32,357 bases of DNA from UBA7692 sp964650845 (GCA_964650845.1 CAZYXR010000037.1:1-32357), one strand, 5' to 3'. Shown: positions 1 to 10,300, numbered from the stretch's first letter. Translations and numbers: made by a program. The notes: a model not told the origin generated them from the sequence alone.

Positions 1-74
1 TCCGAAAGCGCTGTTAATGCGCCTAATTTTATGTTATCTTCAAGCGTTCTGCTGTTACTGTATTTCCTCAACAT
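1..74 (-). CDS. Probable DUF1275 (YoaK-like) membrane protein, N-terminal fragment
   Basis: This is a partial gene running off the left edge. An ATG at 74 opens 24 codons beginning MLRKYSNSRTLEDNIKLG and continuing ALTALS. The opening resembles Bacteroidota DUF1275/YoaK proteins, which start with a short polar segment followed by the first of several membrane helices; that is recalled family knowledge, not a search. The start lies 7 bp after the stop of the preceding minus-strand gene, so it is probably the third gene of the same transcript. Too little is present to confirm the family. The alternative is an unrelated small membrane protein. Confidence 0.45.
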   Translation of the reverse strand, partial: MLRKYSNSRTLEDNIKLGALTALS

Positions 75-81
75 ACTTTTC

Positions 82-534
82 TTACGATTTTTTGAAGGTT
101 AATTTTGCGATACCTCTTACCTGTACGTCCACTTCGAAATTCAGCACCATTTCATTTCCATTAAGTTCCGATAGGTTGTAGTGTTCAACTGTGTCGTTGT
201 TGTATTTAATTTGAAGGATGTGTCCACGACCTTTAATTCGCCAGTCCACAATATGGCTTTGTTCTTGTGTGCTTAGCTTTAACTTTCCATCGGGCAAAAA
301 AGTCCAAGTTTCGGCCTTATGCATCACCATATTTTTACAACTTTGGTTACGCAATTCATCGGTAAGATGTATTTCGTTTTGTGATGGCGCATTATCGGCA
401 ATTTCATATTCCCAAGTCATTTCTTTCCATTCGCCCAAAATGACTTTTTCGGGATTTGAAGAAACAATCAGCAGCCCACAAAAACACGCAAAGCCAATGA
501 AAAACACAACTATGTATGTTATCCAGAGTTTCAT
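82..534 (-). CDS. Small membrane-anchored protein, lipocalin-like C-terminal part
   Basis: A 150-residue protein. Residues 5-25 form one strongly hydrophobic segment, either an uncleaved signal anchor or a signal peptide; it contains cysteines but no clear lipobox. The rest is a soluble domain with a GEW start near residue 34 and a TWTFLPDGKL strand-turn-strand followed by alternating beta strands. That pattern resembles the short lipocalin-like domains common in Bacteroidota secreted proteins. I do not recognise a specific function. It begins 11 bp after the stop of the universal-stress-like gene and ends 7 bp before the next start, so the three genes look co-transcribed. The family assignment is an inference from pattern only. 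Confidence 0.7.
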   Translation of the reverse strand: MKLWITYIVVFFIGFACFCGLLIVSSNPEKVILGEWKEMTWEYEIADNAPSQNEIHLTDELRNQSCKNMVMHKAETWTFLPDGKLKLSTQEQSHIVDWRIKGRGHILQIKYNNDTVEHYNLSELNGNEMVLNFEVDVQVRGIAKLTFKKS

Positions 535-545
535 TACTTCAATGT

Positions 546-1058
546 TTATTGCGCTGCCGGCACATTGTTAAAAAATATCTCTGCAAGTTTTCCTTTTTCG
601 GGAAGCAGCTCATCAATCTGCCATTCAATTTCACTCACAATGAGCTTACTTTTTTTGATAAACGGTATGATATCAACACTGTTTTTGTAAACAAGATTGA
701 TTTTGCTATTTGCCGGGATGTAGGCTTCATCAATTCCGTTGGCATCAATGTAATTATTGAATGCTGCTTGAGAGAATCCTGTAAAAACATCTTTGCGAAT
801 GGTAGCAATTTGCTCCGAAAATTTGTTTCTGATAATGTTGCACGCATCAGAGAAATCCTTGTCGGCAACAGAGTTTATAAATTTTGCTTTGGAGAAAAAC
901 AAGGCATCGGTAATGGAGTCGGTAAAACTGATGCCATGCAATAGAATAATGTTATGGTGATAATGATTATCTGCCTGCTGCAAAAAAGTTTTCAAAGCAT
1001 TTAGAGATTCGATAGTGAAGTCGGTTGGAATTAGAACTGTCTTTTTCATAACTGCCAT
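546..1058 (-). CDS. Universal stress protein (UspA-like) family protein
   Basis: A 170-residue protein opening with the Usp signature KKTVLIPTDFTIESLNALK: strand 1, then the conserved D and a helix. The IILLHG strand and a DIIPFIKKSKLIV segment near the C-terminus also fit the alpha/beta Rossmann-like Usp fold. The ATP-binding motif G-x2-G-x9-G(S/T) of ATP-binding Usp proteins is not visible, so this is probably a non-ATP-binding member. Length is close to a single Usp domain (about 140-150 residues). The start could be the ATG at 1058 or the in-frame ATG at 1049, which gives the usual MKKT opening. It is first of an apparent three-gene minus-strand operon. Function beyond stress-related binding cannot be stated. 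Confidence 0.72.
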   Translation of the reverse strand: MAVMKKTVLIPTDFTIESLNALKTFLQQADNHYHHNIILLHGISFTDSITDALFFSKAKFINSVADKDFSDACNIIRNKFSEQIATIRKDVFTGFSQAAFNNYIDANGIDEAYIPANSKINLVYKNSVDIIPFIKKSKLIVSEIEWQIDELLPEKGKLAEIFFNNVPAAQ

Positions 1059-1200
1059 ATTTTTTTTGATTAAAAATTTTACGGCAAAGTTCTTTCCTTG
1101 TTATTAAAGCGACTTAAGACTTAAATTAGAATGCAATTAGAATATAGCGCAGAGATTAAAACCAGATTAAAATTTTCATAATGAATCTTAAACTGCGTGT

Positions 1201-2580
1201 CTACACATCATAATTTCCGATGGGAATATTGATTTGAACAGTGGTGCCTTTATTCAAAATTGATGAAACTAAAATCTCGCCATTGTGCATTCGGATGATG
1301 TTATTCGTAAGTGGCAGCCCAATACCGTAGCCTTCGTAGTTCTTGGTATTTGAGGCGCGAAAGAATGGATCGTAGATATATTTCAACTCTGAATTTGGAA
1401 TACCGATACCAACATCTTTCACAACAATAATCACTTTGTTATCGGATGCTCCTATGGAAACATTCACTATTTGATAATCGGAATATTTACAGGCGTTGTT
1501 GATAATGTTGGAGAGCGCGAGGTGCAGCAGTTGTTCATTGCCTTTAACTTTAAGCTTAGCAGGGTTTTGCGGTAGCAAACTCATGTCTAACAGCACTTTA
1601 TTTTTTGAATTGAGTTTTTCGATGGTTTCCTTCACATCCATAAGTAGCTGGTCGATGCGCACCATATCGAACCTCATTGCCTTGCCTTTAAAACCGGTTT
1701 GAGCAAGAAACAGTAGTGCTTTAGTTTTAAGATCTAATTTTTCAGCTTCATCCAAAATAATTTTTATGGTTTCAATATATTCATCAGGTTTCCTGATTTT
1801 TGAAAGCGAAACATCAGCTTCGCCAATGATTGCAGTGAGTGGTGTGCGCAGTTCATGCGAAGCATTACTAATGAAATTATTTTGAGTTTCAAAAGATGTT
1901 TCAATTCTGTCGAGCATATCGTTGAACGTGGAAACCAGTTCTCTCAATTCATCGCTTTGGTTTCTGCTATTCAACCTGAGTTTCAAATTTTCGGAACTGA
2001 TTTGCTTTACCCTTTCGGTGATGCCACGCAAGGGTTTGAAAATGTATTTTGAAAGGTAAAGCGAAATGAAGAATGCAAATACAAATGCCAGCGCAATTGC
2101 TAAGTATAGGGTTCTCTTCAAATAGGCATTATGACTGAACTCGAAATAATTAGATGCAGAAGCAATAACCACAAAATCGCCATTAGAAGATGAAGCGTAT
2201 CTTATGCCTTTGAAGAATAGTTCATCATTATTGAACCGTGCTTTGCCGGTTTTAATCACCTGCTCAAAAAATTCAGATGGAACTCCGATTGCCTGGGCTT
2301 CTTGTGTGTAATCTTTATCCGGTTTTATGGCGATGTAATAGTCTTGTTCGGCAGGAATTTTTTCAAAAAATTCTTCGCGTAAATCTGCAACACCTTTATT
2401 GAGTTTATCTTCAAGTTCCGTTTTTGCGAAAAGAGTGGCGCGAATTTCGAGCAATTTGTAAAATTCCTCATAAGGATAACGTAACTCCGAAAGGTAAACG
2501 AATGCACTGAACATCAGAATAATGCCTAAAAACGAACCTAAAAGCAGCAGTGACGTTTTTGTTTGTGTTGTAATATTCAT
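1201..2580 (-). CDS. HAMP-containing sensor histidine kinase
   Basis: A 459-residue inner-membrane kinase. Order: TM1 at about residues 10-31, an extracytoplasmic sensor region of about 125 residues, TM2 at about 157-178, then HAMP and coiled coil (about 180-232). The HisKA motif NASHELRTPL has phospho-acceptor His242. The HATPase domain shows an N-box around SNIINNACKYS (357-367), G1 KDVGIGIP (388-395) and G2 GYGIGLPL (417-424), so all catalytic boxes are present. The start is 1 bp after the stop of the OmpR-type regulator, indicating translational coupling. It should phosphorylate that regulator. The general class (CusS/RprX-like in architecture) is clear; the signal is unknown, and the sensor region matches nothing I recognise. 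Confidence 0.93.
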   Translation of the reverse strand: MNITTQTKTSLLLLGSFLGIILMFSAFVYLSELRYPYEEFYKLLEIRATLFAKTELEDKLNKGVADLREEFFEKIPAEQDYYIAIKPDKDYTQEAQAIGVPSEFFEQVIKTGKARFNNDELFFKGIRYASSSNGDFVVIASASNYFEFSHNAYLKRTLYLAIALAFVFAFFISLYLSKYIFKPLRGITERVKQISSENLKLRLNSRNQSDELRELVSTFNDMLDRIETSFETQNNFISNASHELRTPLTAIIGEADVSLSKIRKPDEYIETIKIILDEAEKLDLKTKALLFLAQTGFKGKAMRFDMVRIDQLLMDVKETIEKLNSKNKVLLDMSLLPQNPAKLKVKGNEQLLHLALSNIINNACKYSDYQIVNVSIGASDNKVIIVVKDVGIGIPNSELKYIYDPFFRASNTKNYEGYGIGLPLTNNIIRMHNGEILVSSILNKGTTVQINIPIGNYDV

Positions 2581-2581
2581 T

Positions 2582-3280
2582 TCAACTTTCTCTTAATGCG
2601 TATCCCATTCCGATTATGGTATGAATCAGTTTGTTATCGGAGTAAGTATCAATTTTTTTACGCAGGTAGTTTACATATACATCAACAACATTAGTATTCA
2701 TATCAAAATTCACACCCCAAACCTCCTCTAATATATCAACCCGAGAAAGTACCCTGTTTTTATTCCTGATAAAATACGACAACAATCGGTACTCGGTGGT
2801 AGTGAGCGAAATTTCCTTGTCGGCACGACTTACGGTTTTGGTGTAGTCATTAAGCGATAAATCTGCAATAGTGAAGATGTAATCCTCTTGCACATCAGTT
2901 TGTGAATTGGCGTTGTGCTCTGTCCTGCGCAGCAGGGTTTTAATGCGAGCCAAAAGTTCTATAAACTTGAAGGGTTTTACGAGATAATCATCTGCGCCTG
3001 TTTCCAACCCAAGTACAATATTTTCGGAAGTGCCAAGCGCGGTAAGAAAAAGCATCGGTATAGCGCAATTTATCTCACGAATTGCTTTACAAACATCCAA
3101 ACCATTCATGCCGGGTAGCATAATATCGAGGATGACAACATCAAACTTATTTTCTTTAAAAAGTTGTAAGCCTGTGTTGCCGTCAAAAGCTACACTCACT
3201 TCAAAACCTTCTTCTGAAAGCCCTTTCTTAATGAAAGAAACCACATGTACTTCATCTTCAACAAGTAATATTTTTTTCAT
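2582..3280 (-). CDS. OmpR/PhoB-family response regulator
   Basis: A 232-residue regulator read from the ATG at 3280. A GTG six bases upstream would add two residues, but MKKILLVEDE is the canonical opening. The receiver domain has the acidic pair ED near residues 8-9, phospho-acceptor Asp52 in VVILDIMLPG, a Thr at LFLTA and Lys102 in YLVKPF. The C-terminal winged-helix Trans_reg_C domain (about 133-230) includes TTTEYRLL and VDVYVNYLRKKID. It forms a two-gene operon with the downstream HAMP kinase (1 bp between stop and start). It likely binds direct repeats as a dimer; a candidate repeat lies just upstream of the gene. The target genes are unknown. Confidence 0.93.
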   Translation of the reverse strand: MKKILLVEDEVHVVSFIKKGLSEEGFEVSVAFDGNTGLQLFKENKFDVVILDIMLPGMNGLDVCKAIREINCAIPMLFLTALGTSENIVLGLETGADDYLVKPFKFIELLARIKTLLRRTEHNANSQTDVQEDYIFTIADLSLNDYTKTVSRADKEISLTTTEYRLLSYFIRNKNRVLSRVDILEEVWGVNFDMNTNVVDVYVNYLRKKIDTYSDNKLIHTIIGMGYALRES

Positions 3281-3305
3281 GGGCACTTCATTTAAATCCC
3301 AGCAA

Positions 3306-3325
3306 TTGTAGAATTTTTGTAATTA
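3306..3325 (-). promoter_or_regulatory. Candidate OmpR-type operator (11-bp spaced direct repeat)
   Basis: Two TTGTA pentamers at 3306-3310 and 3317-3321 are spaced 11 bp apart, about 26-41 bp upstream of the response-regulator start. The spacing fits tandem binding by an OmpR-family dimer. The repeats are short and AT-rich, so chance is a real possibility. The remainder of the 202-bp intergenic stretch (3281-3482) shows no clear -7 box or hairpin. Confidence 0.25.
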
Positions 3326-3482
3326 CAACAATTGCCGAAAGTAAATTCTGAAGCCTAATAATGCTAAATTATTTTCCTTTTGAATGAAGTTGCTAAAACT
3401 TTTGCTGAGATTATTTCGCTCCGAAAGCTACACTCGCAATGGCTTTTTTTTTCGCACAATAGCAAAACTGAGTAGTCTGTTT

Positions 3483-6364
3483 TTACTCATCCAAAATAGT
3501 AATCAATAACTCTACTGTTGTTCCATCGGATTCGCCAAATGCCGACAGCTTATCTATGTAACGCACATTCAATATTTCTACATTGTTCCGATTCAAAGCC
3601 TTCAATCGCTTTTCATTAGCATTTGTAGCAAACGATTCGTGTTTTTGGTTCTTAATTTTATTCAGTTCTGCCGAACGCTTACGCCCTATTCCGTTATCAT
3701 CTATTATCACTTTCAACATTTTGTTTTGCAACTGAAACGAGCAAAGCAATTGCCTGTTTTCTTTTTTATGAAGCAAGCCGTGTTTTATAGCATTTTCAAT
3801 ATACGGCTGAATAATCATAGAAGGAATATGAACCAAATTGGCATCAATTTCGGGTGAAATTTCTAACACAAAATTCAGCTTTTCATCAAAGCGAATTTTT
3901 TCAAGTTCAAGGTAAATGAGTATAGCATCAATTTCGGCTTGCAAACTTACCGAACTCTTATTGCTCATCTCTAAAATGGTGCGCGTTAGTTGCGAGAACT
4001 TGCCCAAATATGAAGTTGCATTTTGCTTATCATTCAGATATATAAAGGATTGAATTGTGTTTAGCGCATTGAAAATAAAGTGCGGATTCATTTGCGCTTT
4101 TACTGATGCCAAAATGCTTTCGCGCAGCTTGTTTTCTAAATCAATTTTTTGTTGTTCCAATTTGTTTTTATCCTGCAACAGTTTTAGCCGATAGCGATAC
4201 ACCAAATAAGTGGTAACAACTACGGCAAGTAGCGAGAGTGTGTAAAACCACCATGTTTTCCAAAATGGCGAACGAATACAAAATGACACGACCTGAATGT
4301 TCGACTCTCTGCCATCTGCTGCACGCGCCTTTAGCTGTACTTTATACTCGTTGGGTTGCAGTGAAATAAAATTTAATTGCCGCTGACCGGGCTCTGCTGC
4401 TTGCCAACTCTCATTGTTCACTTTGTACAAAACTTTTACTTCATCTGGCCGCCCAAAAAAAGGAATTGAAAAATCAAGTTTGAGATTATTGTCATCGTGC
4501 CTCAGCGTACTTACAGTTGTAAAATTTAGCAGTTGATTATCGGTTTTAAAATGCTCTAAATGCAATTGTAATTGCTGCGATGCGCTCGGCAGTTCACCTA
4601 ACGGAACTACTACAACACCAACATCTGTTGCCATAAAAAGCTGCTCGTTTGTAAGCAGCAAATCATTTATCTCGTGCCCATTTGTTAAGTTGTATAATTG
4701 AATACTCCCGTTGCTTAACTGAATGCGATACAATGNNNNNNNNNNCTTTCAAAAACTGCCCAAACAGCACTTCGCTCTACCTGCAAACTCTTTATAACAT
4801 TGGGTAAAATAGAATTTGAGGCACTCCAGCGATGCAATAACTTGCCGTTTTTCATCACCATCAAGCCATTATTCGAAGCAATAAACAATGAATCATTACG
4901 CCATTTTACATCATTGGCATCTATGGAATTCCCCCCTTCTTTTATTTCAACCCATTTATTGTTATCAATAGCCAACAAGCCAATAGAAGTAGCTGCATAA
5001 GTTATGTTCTTTGCACCATCATGCGACACGGCCTTAACGCGCACATTGGCGTTGTTTATAAAGAAATTCTCATAAATCAACCATTGCTTATCCTGAGCAA
5101 TAACTACTTTGGGATGGAGCGTAGCCGAAGCATGCTTGGTTGCCAAAAACGACAAACCACCTGTGCGAGGTAAAATGTATTGCGCTTCTGCTATTGGTAA
5201 AATCTGTTTTACGGCAAGTTTAAAACTGTGTTTAACACCGTTACTACCCATGATAGTAAAAGCATCGCCAGCCATAAAAAGATTGCGATTAGCATTATCG
5301 TAATACAATGCCCTAAACCTTTCTCTATCGTTGGATTTAAACACTTCTTGCGTAGCTGCGCCAGCACTCCACTTCATCACCTTACCGCCCACAGTACCAA
5401 AATACAACTCGCTGGCAGGTGCATTAAAAAACATTGAGCTTACAGCTTCCTCACTTTGTATTGCAAGGCAATTCCAACAACTATATTTATACAATCCATT
5501 ATCTAAAGTACTAACCCAAATATCTCCATCGGCAGTTTTGCATACATCAGATATGCTTTTGTTTGGCAACAATGGCAATGAAGCAAAAACAGGCTTCAAC
5601 GTTTTATCATACACATACAATCCACTGTTTGTACCTATAAATATTTGCTCATCAACAACGTGCACGGTTTGAATATTCAACTTGGGAATTGAAAAATTCA
5701 GCACTTTAAAATCAGGAAAAAACTGATAGCAAACCCCACCGGGATGATTGCGAGGAAAAAACAACAACCGCCCTTGTATATCTATTAAAAAAAATACCGT
5801 TTCGCCTGCCAACGAAAAAGGAATTTTCTGTGCAGGTTTATTTGCAGATACATCATAAATACTATCTGCATCGAAAGTATAAACATCGCCTTTCGAGCGG
5901 AACAATCCATAAATTTCATTTTTAAAAAGTATAGTATCTATTGCGCCATTGCTTTTATACACCATGTTATATCCCCACTGATAGGAATAGCCATTATCAC
6001 CCTCTAAAACTGGTGCGTAATTTCCGGTAATGGCCAACGATTTTTCTAAGTGTAAACTATCACCTTTCATCACAAAATGCTGACCCGAAAAATTTTGGCA
6101 ATGCAATTTTTTATCAGCATCAAAACGCAGGTCGCTCACTGCCATACTACGCATTTGAACATTGCTGAATGCAACAAATCGTTTACCATCGTAGCGCAGC
6201 AAACCTTTTTCGGTACCCAGCCACACATAATGGTGTTCATCTTGAATGACATTGTAAATCGTGCTCGTAGGCAAGCCTTCAAAACGATGAATTTCTTGCG
6301 GCAAAGGCAATTGCGCACACACACTCGTAACACCCAAAAACAAAATACAGCTAAGCCATTTCAC
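3483..6364 (-). CDS. Reg_prop/Y_Y_Y/LytS-type sensor histidine kinase (interrupted by assembly gap)
   Basis: The gene is broken by 10 N at 4736-4745 and the two flanks are in different frames only because the gap length is arbitrary. The GTG start at 6364 gives MKWLSCILFLGVTSVCAQ, a signal peptide. Two-component propeller repeats follow (VWLGTEKGLLRYDG early; DIWVSTLDNGLYKYS later). After the gap come the last propeller strands, a Y_Y_Y domain, one TM helix (WWFYTLSLLAVVVTTYLVY) and a coiled coil. The LytS His_kinase motif NPHFIFNALN has its His codon at 4080-4082. The ATPase shows IQPYIENAIKH and DDNGIGRKRS. This is the classic architecture of glycan-sensing or surface-sensing Bacteroidota kinases with a periplasmic propeller. 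It is divergent from a LytTR regulator, its likely partner. The reading across the gap suggests only a few residues are missing. Confidence 0.9.
4736..4745. other. Assembly gap (10 N) inside the LytS-type kinase
   Basis: Ten N separate the codons for ...VWAVFE and ...LYRIQLSNGS on the minus strand. Both flanks belong to one propeller domain. The fixed length of 10, repeated at the second gap, indicates a placeholder and not a measured distance. Confidence 0.95.
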
Positions 6365-6370
6365 TATTCA

Positions 6371-6434
6371 CAAACATATAATGACTGAAGCAGAAAAAAT
6401 CAATTTCGTAAAATAAAACACAGTTTCGTAAAAT
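6371..6434 (-). promoter_or_regulatory. Divergent LytS/LytTR intergenic region with two LytTR-like boxes and a candidate -7 box
   Basis: Reading the minus strand, ATTTTACGAAA occurs at 6424-6434 and again at 6404-6414, a 20-bp spacing. Nearer the kinase is TATGTTTG (6371-6378), a full match to the Bacteroidota -7 consensus TAnnTTTG. A TTG at 6401-6403 lies 22 bp upstream of it, within the 17-23 bp range used by Flavobacterium-type promoters. The box is only 6 bp from the GTG at 6364, so the message would be nearly leaderless; that weakens the -7 call. The repeats match the arrays upstream of the three LamG surface genes, which suggests autoregulation by a LytTR protein. Confidence 0.5.
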
Positions 6435-6474
6435 CGAAAGTCGAAAATTGACATAGGAAATAGAATATTGCATC

Positions 6475-7206
6475 ATGAATGCCATCGTAGTTGATGATGA
6501 GCATCGCGCTCGGTTACTACTGAGTGCCATGCTAAGCGAGCATTGCCCACAGGTGCAAGTGGTATCTGCTTGCGAAGATTTAGCACAAGCCATAAAGGCT
6601 ATAAGGCGCGAGCAACCTTCGCTGGTATTTTTAGATATTGAAATGCCAGGCCACAGCGGGCTGGAACTGCTCGACTTTTTTACAGACGATGAAATAAACT
6701 TCGACATCATCTTCACAACAGCTTACAGCGAATATGCAATACGCGCTTTTAAAATGAGTGCCATAGATTATTTATTAAAACCAATTCAACCCGATGAACT
6801 GGTACAAGCGGTAGAGCGAGTTGAAAAAAAACAATCGCAGTTGGCATCGTTGCAATTATTAAAGGAAAACTTAGCAGGCAAATCGAAAAAAATTGTACTA
6901 AACCAAGCTAAAGGCATAGAGTTTTTAGACACTGCCGATGTTTTGTTTATGAAAGGTGATGGAGCTTACACAGAAATATTCAAACAAGATGGCAGCAAAG
7001 TGGTGGCAAGCAAAAATTTAAAACAGTTTGAAGAAATGCTCAACGACCAGCCACAGTTTCTTCGTGTTCAAAAATCATACATCATCAACACCAACTTTGT
7101 AACTTCAATAAGCAAAGCCGATGGCAATTTACAGGCAGTGATAGATAACCATTTAGTGCCGGTGTCTATTGAAAAAGTAAATGTTTTGTTAGAAAAATTG
7201 CAGTAA
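6475..7206 (+). CDS. LytTR-family response regulator (partner of the propeller LytS kinase)
   Basis: A 243-residue regulator. The receiver domain opens MNAIVVDDEHRAR, with phospho-acceptor Asp54 in VFLDIEMPGHSG, a Thr in IIFTTAYSEYA and Lys in YLLKPIQPDEL. The LytTR DNA-binding domain covers about residues 137-240 and includes VLFMKGDGAYTEIF, KNLKQFEEML and FLRVQKSYIIN. It is divergently transcribed from the LytS-type kinase (110 bp between starts), the usual Bacteroidota arrangement. It resembles the second LytTR regulator at 27733 closely in the receiver domain (shared CPQV, VFLD and GxSGxxLLDFF), so the two are paralogues. LytTR proteins bind paired direct repeats about 21 bp apart, and such repeats sit in its own upstream region. 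Confidence 0.94.
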   Translation: MNAIVVDDEHRARLLLSAMLSEHCPQVQVVSACEDLAQAIKAIRREQPSLVFLDIEMPGHSGLELLDFFTDDEINFDIIFTTAYSEYAIRAFKMSAIDYLLKPIQPDELVQAVERVEKKQSQLASLQLLKENLAGKSKKIVLNQAKGIEFLDTADVLFMKGDGAYTEIFKQDGSKVVASKNLKQFEEMLNDQPQFLRVQKSYIINTNFVTSISKADGNLQAVIDNHLVPVSIEKVNVLLEKLQ

Positions 7207-7298
7207 GTATCAATAGAAGTTCTAATTCCTTTTTATCAATCATCTGCCAAGCAAAAAACGCTTCGATGAAACAATACACATTCATACAAAACAAAAAA

Positions 7299-7324
7299 TC
7301 CCCCTCCACTTGCGCGGAGAGGGA
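7299..7324 (-). terminator. Rho-independent terminator of the SBBP/PKD T9SS gene
   Basis: On the minus strand TCCCTCTCC pairs with GGAGGGGGA (one mismatch) around an 8-nt loop, followed by a run of six T. It lies 23 bp after the stop at 7347, between two convergent genes. It may also act on the plus-strand LytTR gene, whose side has an A/T-rich flank but a weaker T-run. Confidence 0.75.
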
Positions 7325-7346
7325 TAAAACAAAATAAACAACGAAA

Positions 7347-10300
7347 CTACTCTTTCAAAAATTTCTTTACTGCTGTTATGGAATGCCCTTTAAACTTTAC
7401 CTGATACAAGCCTGCCGATAGCAAGCTAACATCAATTGTTTTTGAATAACGAAGCGAATCGCTAAACACTATACGACCTTGCAAATCGCTAATTTCTATT
7501 GCAATAGGTTGGTGCATTGCCGTTTCAATTGTAAGCTGATGCTTAGTTGGGTTAGGGTAAAGTTTAAATTCGGGGTGCAATGTTGCTACGGTTGAAACTG
7601 AATTTGGTTGTTGAAGTGTAACTACAGCATCGGGCGTAGTGGGAACATCTTCTACATTACCCGCAAAATCAGTAGCCACAGAATAGAACTGGTATGTGTG
7701 TCCGAATTTACCCGTGAAAGTGGCAGTGCTAACTATGGTATTACGCAACAAAATAGAGGTAGCAGTATCATTATCAATCACAAAAATATCATATCCACGA
7801 ATACCAGCGTGCGCATCGTTACCACTCCAGGCAATACTGAAAGTTGTGTCATTCACAACAGATGCCAATGCCTGCATTTGGCTGACAGGTTTTATTATAT
7901 CCACAGTGTTTATCCATGCATTGGTACTGACAGGTGCATTTTCATCAAATACGATTTTGGCGGTGTTGCTTACCTGCTGCAAATGCGGGCGGTTAGGTTT
8001 CGGTAAAATGCTGAACGAAACAAATCCTTCTCCTTCGGGCGAAGTACCATTCGGGTTTAAAAATCCATCACTTATGTTTGTTACTAAATCGCGGCTTGCA
8101 GGGTCGAAAGAATTAAACTTCCACACAATGGAATTGCTTGCAGTGTCTAACTTTGCTTCAAACCTTACAATGGTATTTTTTGCAGGGCGCAAATCCATTT
8201 CATGTGCGTAGCTTTCGGTACCGTTTAAAATTTGGTAAGCAGAATCGGCAAAGCCGAAACCTGTAAAACGCAGTGTAGAAATGTCATAAAAATTAGCGTC
8301 AAGTGTATCGTAAATTTCAACGGTGGCAGCAGGCGCAGTGGCAGAACCCAGATTTTCAAAACGAATTTTGTAATGAAGCATTCTGTTTCCGTTAAAGTAA
8401 TTTTCAGTAGTCTGTCCGCTAAGTCCTATTTTATCGTTAGGGTCGGAAGATGCTACATCTTCAATTTCTTCGGTGTCTTCATCTTCTTCCGAAAATGGCG
8501 AGCAGCTATCGGGATTTACACCAGGCTGAACATTGGGCGATACAGCCGAAAGTCCAACTGATGAGGCAGTGAAAGTAAAATCAAGCACCTTTAAGAAAAG
8601 CTGATCGGCAATTTTGTCAGCAAATTTTTTGATGGTACCTCCCCCGCTGCACACCATTATGCCAGTAATATCTGATATAAGATTAAAAACATCCATGGCA
8701 TAGCCGGTTACGCTTCCCTGGCTGTTGCGGATACCGGTTACATCATTTACAATATTGCCGAGTGCGCAGCCCAAACTGAAAGCACTGGTAACACAGGAAA
8801 CAAGCGGAATCAGATTACCTGTATTCAAACCAACTTGTACAGGACAGGGAAGGAAATCGCAGGAAGTACGCAATCCTAATAACACCAATTGCGAGTCGGT
8901 GTATAAAGGCTCTAAAACAACTGCCGAAATAGGTTTTTTGCCAGTAGATGTTCCGCGCACAAAAAACTCTAGCACCTCACTGCTATTTGCTCCAACTATC
9001 GGAAATACAAATGATCCAAGCAGAGCAGAATCTCCGGTCAGCGAATCGCGAACAACAATAAAATCGTTGGTAAAAACAGAATCGCCTATAATATTGCTAA
9101 GCGAGTCGGCTATCACCCGATTAACAACCTTACCGATTTGATTACCTGAGTGCACGGCTATTAAAACAGGCACTGCAAATTTGTTCACGTTGCCACGGTT
9201 GCTTACCACCACTTTCACACTTTCATACCGATTAAGCAACCTTCTCTTATTTGCCAAAACCTGCACGGTAAGCGGCACATCGTTTTCCGCTACCATTTCA
9301 ATGCCATTAACAAGTGTGTCTGCAAAGCCACCTGGCCCAGTTACTATTACATCATAAAAACCGAGTGGCTCATTGCTCAACAGGTAGTTGGCTTGAATAC
9401 TTCCACTATCATGAATGGCAACGGCATTTGCATTTAATATTGAATTCCCTCTTTTCAACTGCACATTTAAACCCGTAGTGTTGGGGAAAGGAAATCCGCC
9501 TTTAATGAAAATTATCTGCAACTGGTTGTTGGCGATTTGTTTGGGCGTAACACTCTGTATGCCTTTAAACAAAAGCGTGATAGTATCCTTCCGCTCAAAG
9601 CAATCAAACTTGGTGGTGAGAACGACATTATACAATCCTTTGGAGTAAACATGCGTTGGGTTTACTTGCGTGGTAGTGGAGGTGCCATCGCCAAAATCAA
9701 TAGATACAAATTGACCGCTACTGATATTTGAGTTGAAATAAATTTTGTTCTGCTCGCGAATAAAAGTGAAATTGGTTTCTGGAAGGGGTTGAGCAGTATC
9801 GTTAAAGCAGGTGAGGTATTGGCGGTTACGTGTTTGATTAAAGCAGCCATAGCTCGCGTTTAAATTTAAATCAAACTCATTAGAGCCATACGATACTCCG
9901 GTTATATAATATTTATTGCCAACTATGGTTGCGCAAACCGGGTGCCCCGAACCGCCCAATCCGCCAGTTAAAACACCGAAATTTTTTGCGTATAAAATAT
10001 CTCCGGTGCTATTATCTAGCTGCGCTAAATATCCGGAGTTTGCTGGCGGGAAAGTGAAGTTTCCGAAAGTAGTATTGCCCGAGTAGTTACCCAGTAACAT
10101 TACTTTGCCTNNNNNNNNNNCCTGATGGATGCACCACAATATCAAACGCCTGCTCATCAAAGTTGCTTGAAAACTCTTTTACCCAAAGCGGTACCAAATC
10201 GGGCGATAACTTCGCCACAAATACATCTCTGCCGTTGGGTGAAATGCTTAAGGTAAAACTGCCTACCTGAAGCAACTGAATGTCGTAAGTAGTGGCTACA

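Noticed and set aside
516..944. Plus-strand reading frame of 142 codons opposite the universal-stress-like gene
   Set aside because: It overlaps almost completely a minus-strand gene with recognisable family motifs, has no recognisable domain and no promoter; it is an antisense shadow.
7696..8211. Plus-strand 171-codon frame opposite the SBBP/PKD T9SS gene
   Set aside because: The minus strand encodes a DPNDK-type domain and Fn3-like module here; the plus-strand product is cysteine-rich, low-complexity and unlike any family.
7347..10160. A separate gene starting at 10160 and reading through the 10-N gap
   Set aside because: Its first residues before the N are the wrong frame of the upstream propeller; the real N-terminus is the signal peptide at 11187. 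The same reasoning rejects a separate kinase gene starting near 4733.
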